A stretch of 62,640 nucleotides of DNA, taken from Moraxellaceae bacterium. Lineage in GTDB: Bacteria > Pseudomonadota > Gammaproteobacteria > Pseudomonadales > Moraxellaceae. Of this stretch, positions 1 through 7,380 are shown one piece after another; the first letter of the stretch is position 1, and each line of letters begins with the position of its first letter. The DNA lies in the NCBI GenBank assembly GCA_004173455.1, contig SECL01000017.1, forward strand, positions 1-62,640, read 5' to 3'. Position numbers and translations under genes: made by a program. Below the pieces are notes generated by a model. The model was given only the letters and a program-made list of their open reading frames with translations, had not been told where the DNA came from and made no database searches.

Positions 1-10
1 GCCACGGAAC

Positions 11-93
11 GGAGGCGAGCAGGATGACTCTCAAAGACCGCTATCCTAAGTATCTTGTGGATCGCGTTCTGAAGGTGGATGCGAGTGAGGAAA
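11..93 (+). other. Possible 5' end of an unidentified gene cut at the hamA junction
   Basis: A strong Shine-Dalgarno GGAGG (11-15) lies 8 bases before an ATG at 24. The reading frame begins MTLKDRYPKY and stays open to a stop at 126-128, but composition changes from GC-rich to strongly AT-rich near 93, and beyond that point the frame runs antisense to hamA. I read this as the start of another gene joined head-on to the truncated hamA, either by an insertion or at an assembly break. I do not recognise the protein. It could also be part of an insertion-sequence end. Confidence 0.3.
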
Positions 94-777
94 ACCGTCT
101 TTATTATCTTTCTTTGTGGCTTCATTAACAACTTTACTATTATAGGTTAATAAAACCGGAATACACACCTTACTAAAAACTTCATCAAGAGATTTATTTT
201 TATTTATTAGATCTTTTAATAAATCAGCATGCTGCCAGTTACTATCAATCTTATTAGCTATTAAAATAAACTCACCTCTCAAATAATCAGTCTCTAGATG
301 TTCAATTATCTCCTTACATACATCATTAATGGCTCTAGATAAATCGCTATAAAATTTAGTTTCTCCAATCCAAAGTTCTAACTCATCATTTTGCTCAACA
401 ACATGTACAGCATCAAAACCTTTAACAGTTTCATTTAATCCTGATTTATAATATATTTTACTTATAGCTGGTTCAGTATTATAAATTTGACGAATGGCAG
501 CATGTAATAATAACTCGCCAAACTCTCCTCTATTGCCGTATTTTTCAGTATTATAAATAATATTAGCAGCTTTCATTACCATTTCTACCGCATTATGCGA
601 AGCTATTTTTATAAGTTCAGAATAGGTGAAAGCAAACTCAGGTAACCAATTAATCAAATGTTTTGCAAATTGATCATTTCGCCAGTCACCACGCTCAAAT
701 CCAGCACATAAGGCAATATCATCACCAGGCTCATGATAAACAATCTCTAAAAATTTTTCTGGTTGAGCTAACTTCAT
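46..777 (-). pseudogene. hamA: HamA (DUF1837), Hachiman anti-phage nuclease subunit, C-terminally truncated
   Basis: HamA is the effector nuclease of the Hachiman defence system and works with the helicase HamB, which normally follows it. Seen here are the family's RGEFGELLLHA segment, KGFDAVHVVE and the catalytic motif LWIGETKFY. Counted from the Met at 777 these give D122, E139 and K141, close to the E138/K140 I recall for E. coli HamA. An upstream in-frame ATG at 846 adds 23 unlike residues, so I prefer 777. After CIPVLLTYNSK the protein should run on for roughly 50 residues. Instead it enters a short foreign tail (GFPHSHPPSERDPQDT) where base composition jumps near position 93. hamB would lie left of the window or has been lost. 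Family assignment is firm; loss of function is inferred. Confidence 0.8.
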
Positions 778-943
778 ACTATTGCACTTCTTATCTATCT
801 TATAACTTCTAAGCAATATAGTGAATTTTTTACAAAAAAACATCATTTTCTAAGTAATGTAAGATTTCATCTGAGTCCCTACGTAATGCTATGATATTTT
901 CGTATACATTAAGTTATAGCTATAATTTTGGGAGGTTTTGATT

Positions 944-988
944 ATGTATAAAAAAATCACTCTCCACATCAAAAACTCTAGTTATTGA
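944..988 (+). other. Start of an unidentified gene or leader peptide, divergent from hamA
   Basis: A near-perfect ribosome site GGGAGG (930-935) lies 8 bases before ATG 944. The frame encodes only 14 residues (MYKKITLHIKNSSY) before TGA, and the IS5-type remnant begins within 20 bases. The signal strength suggests a genuine gene whose body was lost when mobile DNA arrived. A leader peptide is possible. TATAAT at 921-926 is too close to the ribosome site to be a normal -10 box for this start. Confidence 0.3.
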
Positions 989-1005
989 AAATGAAAATAG
1001 AGAAT

Positions 1006-1479
1006 GAGATCATGATCCTGGCCTTTAGTTAAGTGAAAGCCAGTAGGAGTGCCTAAAGCATCAGTCCAGATATGAATCTTAGTGCTCAATCCCCCTGTGC
1101 TGCGTCCAATGGCTTGATCCCCCTTTTTCCTGCACTGTGCTGATGGGCACGCACTATGGTTGAGTCAATTACCGCATATTCGTTGTCAGTATATTGGCAT
1201 AGCATTTCAAACACGCGTTGCCATATTCCTGATCTTGACCAGTGGCTAAGTCCCCAAACCGTGTCGGTAAATCACGCCATGGAATACCTGCACGATAACG
1301 GTAGAGTACCGCTTAGACAAATAGTCGGTTATCTTTGGCAGTGACCCCAACTGTATTGGCACGTCTGGGCAGTAGGTCTTTGATGCGATCCCACTGGTCA
1401 TCACGTAAGGCATGGCGTCTAGTCATTTCGCTATAATAAAGGCAACTTGTATTTTCTCAACCTAATTGATGACACGCCC
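1006..1479 (-). pseudogene. Degenerate IS5-family (IS427-like) transposase remnant
   Basis: The minus strand from ATG 1426 reads [20 protein letters not shown], the typical N-terminus of IS427-group transposases. A TAA then interrupts the frame where Glu is expected (LFV*AVLYRYRAGIPWRDLP). After TRFGD the homology jumps frame to SRSGIWQRVFEML and IDSTIVRAHQHSAGKRG (first catalytic Asp), then jumps again to GLSTKIHIWTDALGTPTGFH (second Asp). Homology stops at KGQDHD near 1006, so the catalytic Glu and the far end are missing. The terminus is probably the GACACGCCC block ending at 1479, next to TAG. The element is dead; some IS427 members use a programmed frameshift, but not this many breaks. 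Confidence 0.8.
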
Positions 1480-1826
1480 TAGAATGTTGTGGTTTGACTT
1501 TTCCCAAGATGAATATAGTTAGAAATATGCATAAATTCGACTCTTAAATAAGTCCATATTTTTTACGGTATCTATAACGGTAAATTAATTTTGTAAATAT
1601 TTTAAAATAATTAAAATCAAAAGCTTAATATATTAATTTGACTCTCGCCGGGCGCGCCATATTTTTATAAAGCAACCCAAATCGCTCTTAACTATATTGA
1701 AAAATATAATAATTTTTAATTTTTCTAGCTAATCAACGCTAATCGAGTCTAACTATTTTTGCGATATATAATGCGGTATGATGATTTTACCGTCAAAATG
1801 CTACTGCTTTTTTAATCAAATTAATA
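1480..1826. other. AT-rich gap with a tRNA-like fragment
   Basis: This stretch has no open frame I would defend. It is very AT-rich, with poly-A/T runs at 1550-1630 and 1690-1740, apart from the GC-rich island at 1641-1659 described separately. It looks like decayed island DNA. Confidence 0.6.
1637..1659 (+). other. tRNA 3'-end fragment, candidate att site of an integrative element
   Basis: Inside very AT-rich DNA there is a sudden segment that reads as the 3' end of a tRNA: a T-loop-like TTTGACT, a 5-base 3' T-stem CTCGC, a 7-base acceptor strand CGGGCGC, discriminator G and CCA. The acceptor strand with a G discriminator resembles tRNA-Arg, whose gene ends GGGCGCGCCA in many gammaproteobacteria. 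No tRNA body precedes it; the upstream bases cannot form the T-stem. Such tails are what tyrosine-recombinase elements leave as attL/attR. No integrase gene is visible here. The identity as an att site is inferred. Confidence 0.55.
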
Positions 1827-2097
1827 ATTCGGTTGACCCGCAATCGGTTTAATACAAATTAAACCACAAAATTTCAGCATTGGTATGAACAGGAATTGAT
1901 TAAGCCTGATGCTATATATTCTGGACTTTGATAGAAAGTGTGCAGAAGTGTGGGGACGACCGATGGCGATTAATCTTCAACATCCGATTGATAACCAAAT
2001 TGCAGCGACTGCGCTAGTTTATGATTTAACGCTGGTTACCCGTAATGTTAAAGATATTGAAAAGACAGGCGTTAAGTTTATTAATCCATTTTTATAA
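1827..2097 (+). pseudogene. PIN-domain (VapC/FitB-type) toxin relic, frameshifted
   Basis: VapC/FitB toxins are Mg-dependent RNases held in check by a cognate antitoxin. The C-terminal half is clear: ILDFDRKCAEVWG, then HPIDNQIAATALVYDLTLVT and RNVKDIEKTGVKFINPF, carrying the PIN acidic residue in PIDNQIAATA and the TRN motif. Upstream, a different frame encodes KFQHWYEQELIKPDAI, the segment expected just before it, so a frameshift lies at about 1909-1920. A TAA interrupts the earlier part (RFNTN*TTKFQ). The N-terminus with the first catalytic Asp and any antitoxin gene are missing. The fragment cannot make an active toxin. Confidence 0.7.
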
Positions 2098-2737
2098 TAA
2101 AAATTTAAGGCAAAAATATGATTCAATCAGGTTTTGTAGCAGGGACTCTAGTACATACGGATAAAGGCTTAGTACCAATTGAGCAGCTTAAAGTGGGTGA
2201 TAGGGTCTTGTCTATGCCGGAAGAAGGCATAGGAGAAAAGGCTTATAAAAGAGTATTAAAAACTTTTAAATCTGCTGAAAAAATGCCAATTATGGGGCCA
2301 TTTCCAACAGTTTATTGCACAGCTAATCATCCATTCTGGGTAGATGGTGAAGGCTGGGTTGCTGCTGAAAATTTAGATCGTGATATTGGAGGTCAAGTTT
2401 TTACACTAAATGAGGGTTTAGTATATCCATCTTATACTCCTAATAATGTTAGTGATCCATTTAATATAGGTGGACTATATCTGATTCAGACTAAGGAGCC
2501 AGGCTTAGCTATACATATAAAAGAATATGGAGACAAAAATCGCGATATTGGTAGAATGCCTTTTGATTTAATTGATTTTAGGTCAGCTACACCTTTAGCA
2601 GTTTATAGTGATGATAACTATTCTAACCTTGGCTATTATAGCTATGATGCAATCAACTACATGAGAGAACAAGGTTTAACAGAAATAGCTGATACTATTA
2701 TCTTAAATGGAGAAACTGATAAAAATACAATATTATA

Positions 2738-3708
2738 ACCCGAATCGCGGATAAGCGATTGACTTGAAAAAAGGGCGGCTGAAAGCCATTAGGGAGTTAC
2801 TACACAACCTTAGCTTTCAGCCACCATGTTCGATTTTACATATTTGTTCTGCATCATTGATGACTTTTTTCAAAAATTTGAACCAACTTATTGGGATTTT
2901 TTGAAACATAGCAATAAGCGTTTAAGAATGCGGTCATCTCAATTGAAAGTGTCTGAAGTCGTATTCATCACCATTTGGTATAAATGTTCCCACTTCAATA
3001 ACTTCAAAGCATTTTTCTTGGCATTAAGGCAGAATTATCGTCATCTGTTTCGATACTTGCCTTGTTATCAGCGTCTGGTTTATCTGATTAATTCACATCA
3101 ATTGGCACTGCATGCGCTGCACTTTGCCTTAATGAAAGATTGTCACAGCAGTCACTTATGGATTGATTCAACCACACTGCCTGTCTGTAAAAATCAGCGT
3201 ATCGGGCGACATAGATCCATAAAGGCTATTGCAACGCGTGGTAAAAGCTCAATGGGCTGGTTCTTCGGTTGTAAGCTGCATGTAACGATGAATCAGTCAG
3301 GAGATGTGGTCAGTACTGCTTTATCAAATGGCCATATCGCAGATATTAAAATGGTTGAAGAACTGGTGAAAGGATTAAAAGCAAAACTATATGCGGATCG
3401 TGGCTACATCAGTCAGAACTTGAAGCAAAATCTTAAAGAGCAAAATGTTGAATTAATTAGCTATTATCGTAAAAACATGCAAGCAGTGAAGTTATCAAAA
3501 GCAGATGCGTACAATTTAAGGCAGCGCAATAAAATAGAGACTTTATTTAGCTTATTAAAGGGAAAGTATAATTTAGTGACAAGTAAAGCCAGAAGCATTG
3601 AAGGCTATTTAGCGGGCATTTATGCAACTTTGTGTGCTTATCAGCTTTGTCATGAAAATAAGCCAACGATTCAGATCTATGAAGCATTGGCTTAAGCAGG
3701 ATTCGGGT
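2738..3708 (+). mobile_element. Intact IS982-family insertion sequence, 971 bp
   Basis: The ends are imperfect inverted repeats: ACCCGAATCGCGGATAAGCG on the left and ACCCGAATCCTGCTTAAGCC read inward from the right, identical over the first nine bases and in most of the rest. A perfect 7-bp direct repeat TATTATA flanks it (2731-2737 and 3709-3715), the target duplication expected for this family. One full-length transposase gene fills it. It disrupts the Hint gene. The clean duplication and intact transposase point to a recent insertion. Confidence 0.93.
2826..3695 (+). CDS. IS982-family transposase
   Basis: This DDE transposase of 289 residues moves the surrounding IS by cut-and-paste. The catalytic triad is visible in LWIDSTTLP (first Asp), LYADRGYIS (second Asp) and NKIETLFSLLKGKYN (Glu). 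The N-terminal part (FDFTYLFCIIDDF) is typical of the family. Length is normal and there is no frameshift, so the enzyme should be active. It is transcribed in the same direction as the interrupted Hint gene. Confidence 0.92.
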   Translation: MFDFTYLFCIIDDFFQKFEPTYWDFLKHSNKRLRMRSSQLKVSEVVFITIWYKCSHFNNFKAFFLALRQNYRHLFRYLPCYQRLVYLINSHQLALHALHFALMKDCHSSHLWIDSTTLPVCKNQRIGRHRSIKAIATRGKSSMGWFFGCKLHVTMNQSGDVVSTALSNGHIADIKMVEELVKGLKAKLYADRGYISQNLKQNLKEQNVELISYYRKNMQAVKLSKADAYNLRQRNKIETLFSLLKGKYNLVTSKARSIEGYLAGIYATLCAYQLCHENKPTIQIYEALA

Positions 3709-3881
3709 TATTATATTATGATGAACTTATAGCTTATATTTTAGAAAGTGGGGGTTGTGAAACAGGAGCCTATAAGGATTACGTTTATAATATTGAAGTT
3801 GAGGATTACCGCACCTACTTTGTTGATGAGATTGGTTTCTGTGTAAAATCTATTTTTTAAAATCCTCCCAAGATAAGAACT

Positions 3882-3912
3882 AAAAAGCCCCACAAATCAT
3901 GCAGGGCTTTTT
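3882..3912. terminator. Bidirectional hairpin terminator
   Basis: AAAAAGCCC (3882-3890) pairs with GGGCTTTTT (3904-3912) around a 13-base loop, giving a T run in both directions. It lies just downstream of the thiolase gene on the minus strand and of the Hint gene on the plus strand. Confidence 0.8.
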
Positions 3913-3943
3913 TATAGCTTAATCAGCAGTTTTTGTTAACAGC

Positions 3944-5470
3944 TTATGGCTTTTCAACAATCGCTACAACACCCTGACCGCCCGCAGCACAGATCGAAAT
4001 CAGCGCACGCCCTGAACCTTTTCCATTCAGCAGTTTGGCCGCAGTGGCAATAATACGTCCACCAGTCGCTGCAAAGGGATGACCAGCTGCCAAAGATGAA
4101 CCATTGACGTTTAGCTTGCTACGATCAATTGAACCCAGTGGTTTGTCCAGACCTAAACGCTCTTTGCAGAAAGTTGGATCTTCCCATGCTTTGAGGGTAG
4201 ACAATACCTGAGATGCAAAGGCTTCATGGATTTCGTAGAAGTCAAAGTCTTGCAGGGTCAGGCCAGCGCGTTCCAGCATACGTGGAACCGCATAAGCAGG
4301 CGCCATCAGCAAGCCTTCTTTTTTACCTACGAAGTCAACTGCCGCAGTCTCGCTAAAGCTTAAATAAGCCAGCACTTCATGGCCATTTGCTTTTGCCCAT
4401 TCTTCAGACGCCAGCAGCACACACGATGCACCGTCGGTTAATGGGGTTGAGTTACCCGCAGTCATGGTGGCGTTTTCGCCTTTGCCAAATACAGGTTTCA
4501 GCTTGGCCAGTTTTTCAACTGAGCTGTCTGGACGCAGGTTGTTGTCACGGGTTAAACCCATAAATGGAGTGATCAAGTCATCAAAGAAGCCACGCTCGTA
4601 GGCAGCAGCCATTTTCTGGTGGCTGGACGCTGCCAAGGCATCCTGATCTTCACGGGCAATGTTCCATTCCAGCGCGGTAATTGCCTGATGGTCGCCCATA
4701 GACAGGCCAGTGCGTGGCTCACCATTTTTAGGCGCATCCAGCAGGTCTTTGACTTTGATTTTGCTTAACGCTTTAAAGCGGTCTTTGGCCGTTTTGGCAA
4801 TGTTCAGCTCTAAAAACACTTTACGCAGGCCATCACCAAACGCAATTGGCGCGTCAGAGGTGGTATCTACACCGCCAGCAACACCCACGTCAATTTGACC
4901 CAGTGCAATTTTATTGGCAACCAAAAAGGCCGCTTGCAGGCCAGTACCACAGGCTTGCTGAATGTCATAGGCTGGAGTTTCTGGCGCAAGAGCGGTGTTT
5001 AATACACACTCGCGGGTCATGTTGAAATCACGGCTGTGCTTGAGTACCGCACCAGCAACCACTTCACCCAAACGCTGGCCTTGCAGGTTAAAGCGTTCAA
5101 CCAGACCATTGAGTGCGGCAGTGAACATGTCGGTATTCGATGCGGTAAAGTATGGGCCATTGGAACGGGCAAAAGGAATACGGTTGCCGCCAATAATAGC
5201 AACGCGGCGAACAGAAGCAGCTGGTTTGCTCATGGATGAGTCCTGTTTTTGGGTGGAAGTGGTCGCAGGCTTTTTGCTGGCACTGCTTTTAGTAGCACTG
5301 GCGCGGCGCGTGGTCGTCGCTGAAGATGCTTTGACGCTGGTAGAGGAACGCGGGGCGCGTGTTGAGGCGCGTTTGGTTGCAGGTTTGGCTGTACTGGATT
5401 TGGTACTGGCCTTTGCTGCGGTTTCCCCAGTGTTGCTCGATTCGGGTTGGTCTTTTGAGGATTGACTCAT
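3944..5470 (-). CDS. Acetyl-CoA acyltransferase (thiolase, FadA/FadI-like) with basic S/T/A/K-rich N-terminal tail
   Basis: Thiolases cleave or form 3-ketoacyl-CoA. From the first Met (508 residues) the nucleophilic Cys is C174 in QQACGTGLQAA; the C-terminal catalytic signatures are HEAFASQ, AAGHPFAATGG and ICAAGGQG. The catalytic body begins near residue 86 (SVRRVAIIGGNRIPF) and has ordinary length, about 425 residues. Residues 1-79 are nearly all Ser, Thr, Ala, Lys and Arg, like histone-H1-type or PhaF/AlgP tails. A second start, ATG at 5233 (MSKPAASVRR), would give a tail-less enzyme, so two forms are conceivable. It is divergent from the fabG-like gene across 349 bp; together with the maoC-like gene it could form a fatty-acyl cycle. 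The thiolase call is firm; degradative or synthetic direction is unknown. Confidence 0.9.
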   Translation of the reverse strand: MSQSSKDQPESSNTGETAAKASTKSSTAKPATKRASTRAPRSSTSVKASSATTTRRASATKSSASKKPATTSTQKQDSSMSKPAASVRRVAIIGGNRIPFARSNGPYFTASNTDMFTAALNGLVERFNLQGQRLGEVVAGAVLKHSRDFNMTRECVLNTALAPETPAYDIQQACGTGLQAAFLVANKIALGQIDVGVAGGVDTTSDAPIAFGDGLRKVFLELNIAKTAKDRFKALSKIKVKDLLDAPKNGEPRTGLSMGDHQAITALEWNIAREDQDALAASSHQKMAAAYERGFFDDLITPFMGLTRDNNLRPDSSVEKLAKLKPVFGKGENATMTAGNSTPLTDGASCVLLASEEWAKANGHEVLAYLSFSETAAVDFVGKKEGLLMAPAYAVPRMLERAGLTLQDFDFYEIHEAFASQVLSTLKAWEDPTFCKERLGLDKPLGSIDRSKLNVNGSSLAAGHPFAATGGRIIATAAKLLNGKGSGRALISICAAGGQGVVAIVEKP

Positions 5471-5819
5471 AAAGTTTTCCCAAAAATGGTAAATTTTGAA
5501 GCGCTCACCTTACCATAAAGTGTCTGTAAAGTATTGACTGCAACGCCGACCAGTTTTGCCTAAAAGTCAAATATCTAGCCTGCAATCTTGGGTAGCATAG
5601 GCTCAGGTTATTTTACATAGACAGCCTGCATGGACAGCGCAGTTGCTTATTTAGCATGCAGGCTTACGTTTTGTAGCTGCAAAACAGGCAAAAACCACAT
5701 GTTATGCATTGCAATTACTGTAGTGATGTCCTACTGTTTTAGATCATTTAGATAGCCACCTAAGGATGGAGTGCGCTGTTTTTATTCAGGTTATGCACTT
5801 TTAAGATGAGAGATAAATC
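5471..5819. other. Divergent thiolase / fabG-like intergenic region
   Basis: This 349-bp region holds no gene. It must contain the promoters for both divergent transcripts and carries three copies of AGCCTGCA (listed separately). I could not assign -10/-35 boxes with confidence. Confidence 0.6.
5577..5664. promoter_or_regulatory. Candidate operator: repeated AGCCTGCA with a perfect 10-bp inverted pair
   Basis: AGCCTGCA occurs at 5577-5584 and 5623-5630 and in reverse (TGCAGGCT) at 5657-5664. The last two extend to a perfect 10-bp inverted repeat, AGCCTGCATG (5623-5632) and CATGCAGGCT (5655-5664), with a 22-base spacer. This looks like a regulator binding array or a hairpin in the fabG-like leader. 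No T run follows, so it is not a classical terminator. No local regulator gene is present. Confidence 0.45.
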
Positions 5820-7211
5820 ATGAGCGATCGTTATCAGGCATTTGCCAATTCTGCTTTAGGTAAACTGGTTATTAAAAATCTGGGCTTGCCAGCGCCTGTT
5901 GAACTGGATCGTTTTGAGCCGGGCAAACCCGTGGTAAATGGCGCAGTGTTGCTTGGCGCGGCACCGGATAGTACCTTGTCTGCCGCGATTAGCGATGCAC
6001 TGGCCAATATTCATGCCGATACCTATGCGGGTGACAATACCCAGCTCCAGCAAGTGGCTGCAAAATCTGGCCTGAACTTGCGTGCATTTAACAGCGGTGA
6101 TAAGGAATCACGGTTTAAGGCATTTGTATTTGATGCCTCGGGCATTGCAAATTCTGAGCAACTGGTTGAACTGTACAATTTCTTCCATCCGGTTGCACGC
6201 CAGTTAATGCCATCTGGCCGTGTGATTGTAGTAGGGCGTGCGCCAGAAGCTGCCGGTAGCGTAAAAGCAGCGACTGCCCAGCGCGCACTGGAAGGTTTTG
6301 TTAAGGCGGTTGGCAAGGAATTCAAAAAGGGCGTTGCTGCCCAACTGGTGTATGTCGGCAAAGGTGCTGAGAAAAACCTTGAATCCACTTTACGCTTTTT
6401 GATTTCACCAAAATCTGCCTATGTTTCCGGTCAGGTTGTCAATGTGAGCAAGGCAGCCAGCGTGAATGTGGACTGGAGCATGCCGCTAACTGGAAAAACC
6501 GTACTGGTCACTGGTGCGAGCCGTGGTATTGGTGAAGCGATTGCCCGCACCATTGCACGTGATGGCGCACATGTGATTTGCCTGGATATTCCGGCACAGG
6601 ACGCTGACCTACAACGGGTTGCTGGCGAAATTGGCGGTAGCGTGCTGGCACTGGACATTACTGCTGAAGATGCGGGTCAGAAAATCAAGGAATTTTCAGC
6701 AGGCAAGGGCGGTCTGGACGTAATTGTTCACAATGCCGGTGTGACCCGCGACAAAACGCTGGCCAACATGAAAGAAAACCTGTGGGACATGGTGCTGAAT
6801 ATCAACTTAAGTGCTGCCGAGCGCATTAATGACTACCTACTGGAAAATGACGGCTTAAATGCCAATGGCCGCATTATTTGTGTGTCTTCCATTAGCGGTA
6901 TTGCGGGCAATCTGGGTCAAACCAACTATGCAGCGTCCAAGGCAGGCGTGATTGGCTTGGTGAAATTTACCGCACCTGTGCTGAAAAACGGCATTACTAT
7001 TAATGCGGTAGCTCCGGGCTTTATTGAAACGCAAATGACCGCTGCTATTCCTCTGGGTATCCGTGAAGCAGGCCGTCGCATGAACTCTATGCAACAGGGC
7101 GGCCAGCCAGTTGATGTGGCGGAAGCAATTGCATGGTTTGCCAATCCTGCATCTACCGGTTTAAATGGCAACGTGATTCGCGTGTGTGGCCAAAGCCTGA
7201 TCGGTGCATAA
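5820..7211 (+). CDS. 3-oxoacyl-[acyl-carrier-protein] reductase, FabG4-like two-domain SDR
   Basis: It reduces 3-ketoacyl thioesters with NAD(P)H. The 463 residues fall in two parts. Residues 1-215 form a degenerate Rossmann-like domain without a glycine motif, as in mycobacterial FabG4. From about 225 there is a standard short-chain dehydrogenase: TGASRGIG at 231-238, HNAGVTRDK, and the catalytic SSISG with Y370 and K374 in NYAASKAG. Ordinary FabG is about 245 residues, so the N-terminal extension defines the subfamily. A terminator follows at 7227, so the maoC-like gene 170 bp downstream probably has its own promoter, though some readthrough is possible. FabG4-type enzymes prefer acyl-CoA, which fits the thiolase next door; substrate here is inferred. 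Confidence 0.9.
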   Translation: MSDRYQAFANSALGKLVIKNLGLPAPVELDRFEPGKPVVNGAVLLGAAPDSTLSAAISDALANIHADTYAGDNTQLQQVAAKSGLNLRAFNSGDKESRFKAFVFDASGIANSEQLVELYNFFHPVARQLMPSGRVIVVGRAPEAAGSVKAATAQRALEGFVKAVGKEFKKGVAAQLVYVGKGAEKNLESTLRFLISPKSAYVSGQVVNVSKAASVNVDWSMPLTGKTVLVTGASRGIGEAIARTIARDGAHVICLDIPAQDADLQRVAGEIGGSVLALDITAEDAGQKIKEFSAGKGGLDVIVHNAGVTRDKTLANMKENLWDMVLNINLSAAERINDYLLENDGLNANGRIICVSSISGIAGNLGQTNYAASKAGVIGLVKFTAPVLKNGITINAVAPGFIETQMTAAIPLGIREAGRRMNSMQQGGQPVDVAEAIAWFANPASTGLNGNVIRVCGQSLIGA

Positions 7212-7226
7212 GCCAGTGTTTTCAGG

Positions 7227-7256
7227 CGGGGTGCTTTGAGCGCCCCGTTTGTTTTT
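7227..7256 (+). terminator. Rho-independent terminator after fabG-like gene
   Basis: CGGGGTGC (7227-7234) pairs with GCGCCCCG (7240-7247) with one G·T pair and a TTTGA loop, followed by TTTGTTTTT. Confidence 0.85.
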
Positions 7257-7380
7257 GCAGCCTGTTCATTGTAACTGTATAAGACAGTTTTTGATTGCAG
7301 CTCTTTGATGGCGGCTTGAATCAACAGCGCATAATCTGGCCGTACCGACTGATCTGTATTGATATTTTGAGGAAACCCGT

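Larger units (their letters stand above)
2118..3860 (+). pseudogene. Orphan Hint-domain protein, interrupted by IS982-type element
   Basis: The first part (2118 to 2737) encodes about 206 residues with Hint/intein-like blocks: GFVAGTLVHTDKGLVPIEQL and KVGDRVLSM at the N-terminus, then YCTANHPFWVDGEGWV. After the IS the frame resumes in ILYYDELIAY and ends with YNIEVEDYRTYFVDEIGF, the usual C-terminal Hint strand, stopping at 3858-3860. Deleting the IS plus one 7-bp repeat gives one uninterrupted protein of about 250 residues. Hint domains autoprocess polymorphic toxins, but here the nucleophile position (normally C in CFVAGT) is Gly, and the C-terminal HN is absent (CVKSIF). No toxin or secretion domain is attached. 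Ribosome site AAGG lies 7 bases before ATG 2118. Function is unknown. Confidence 0.75.

Noticed and set aside
921-926. TATAAT as the -10 box of the 14-codon frame
   Set aside because: It is only 4 bases from the ribosome site, leaving no room for a normal leader.
1156-1344. 62-codon plus-strand frame in the IS5 remnant
   Set aside because: It is antisense to recognisable transposase fragments.
4995-5465. Long open frame on the plus strand opposite the thiolase N-terminus
   Set aside because: It mirrors the repetitive Ser/Thr/Ala/Lys codons of the thiolase tail, has no ribosome site and no family resemblance.
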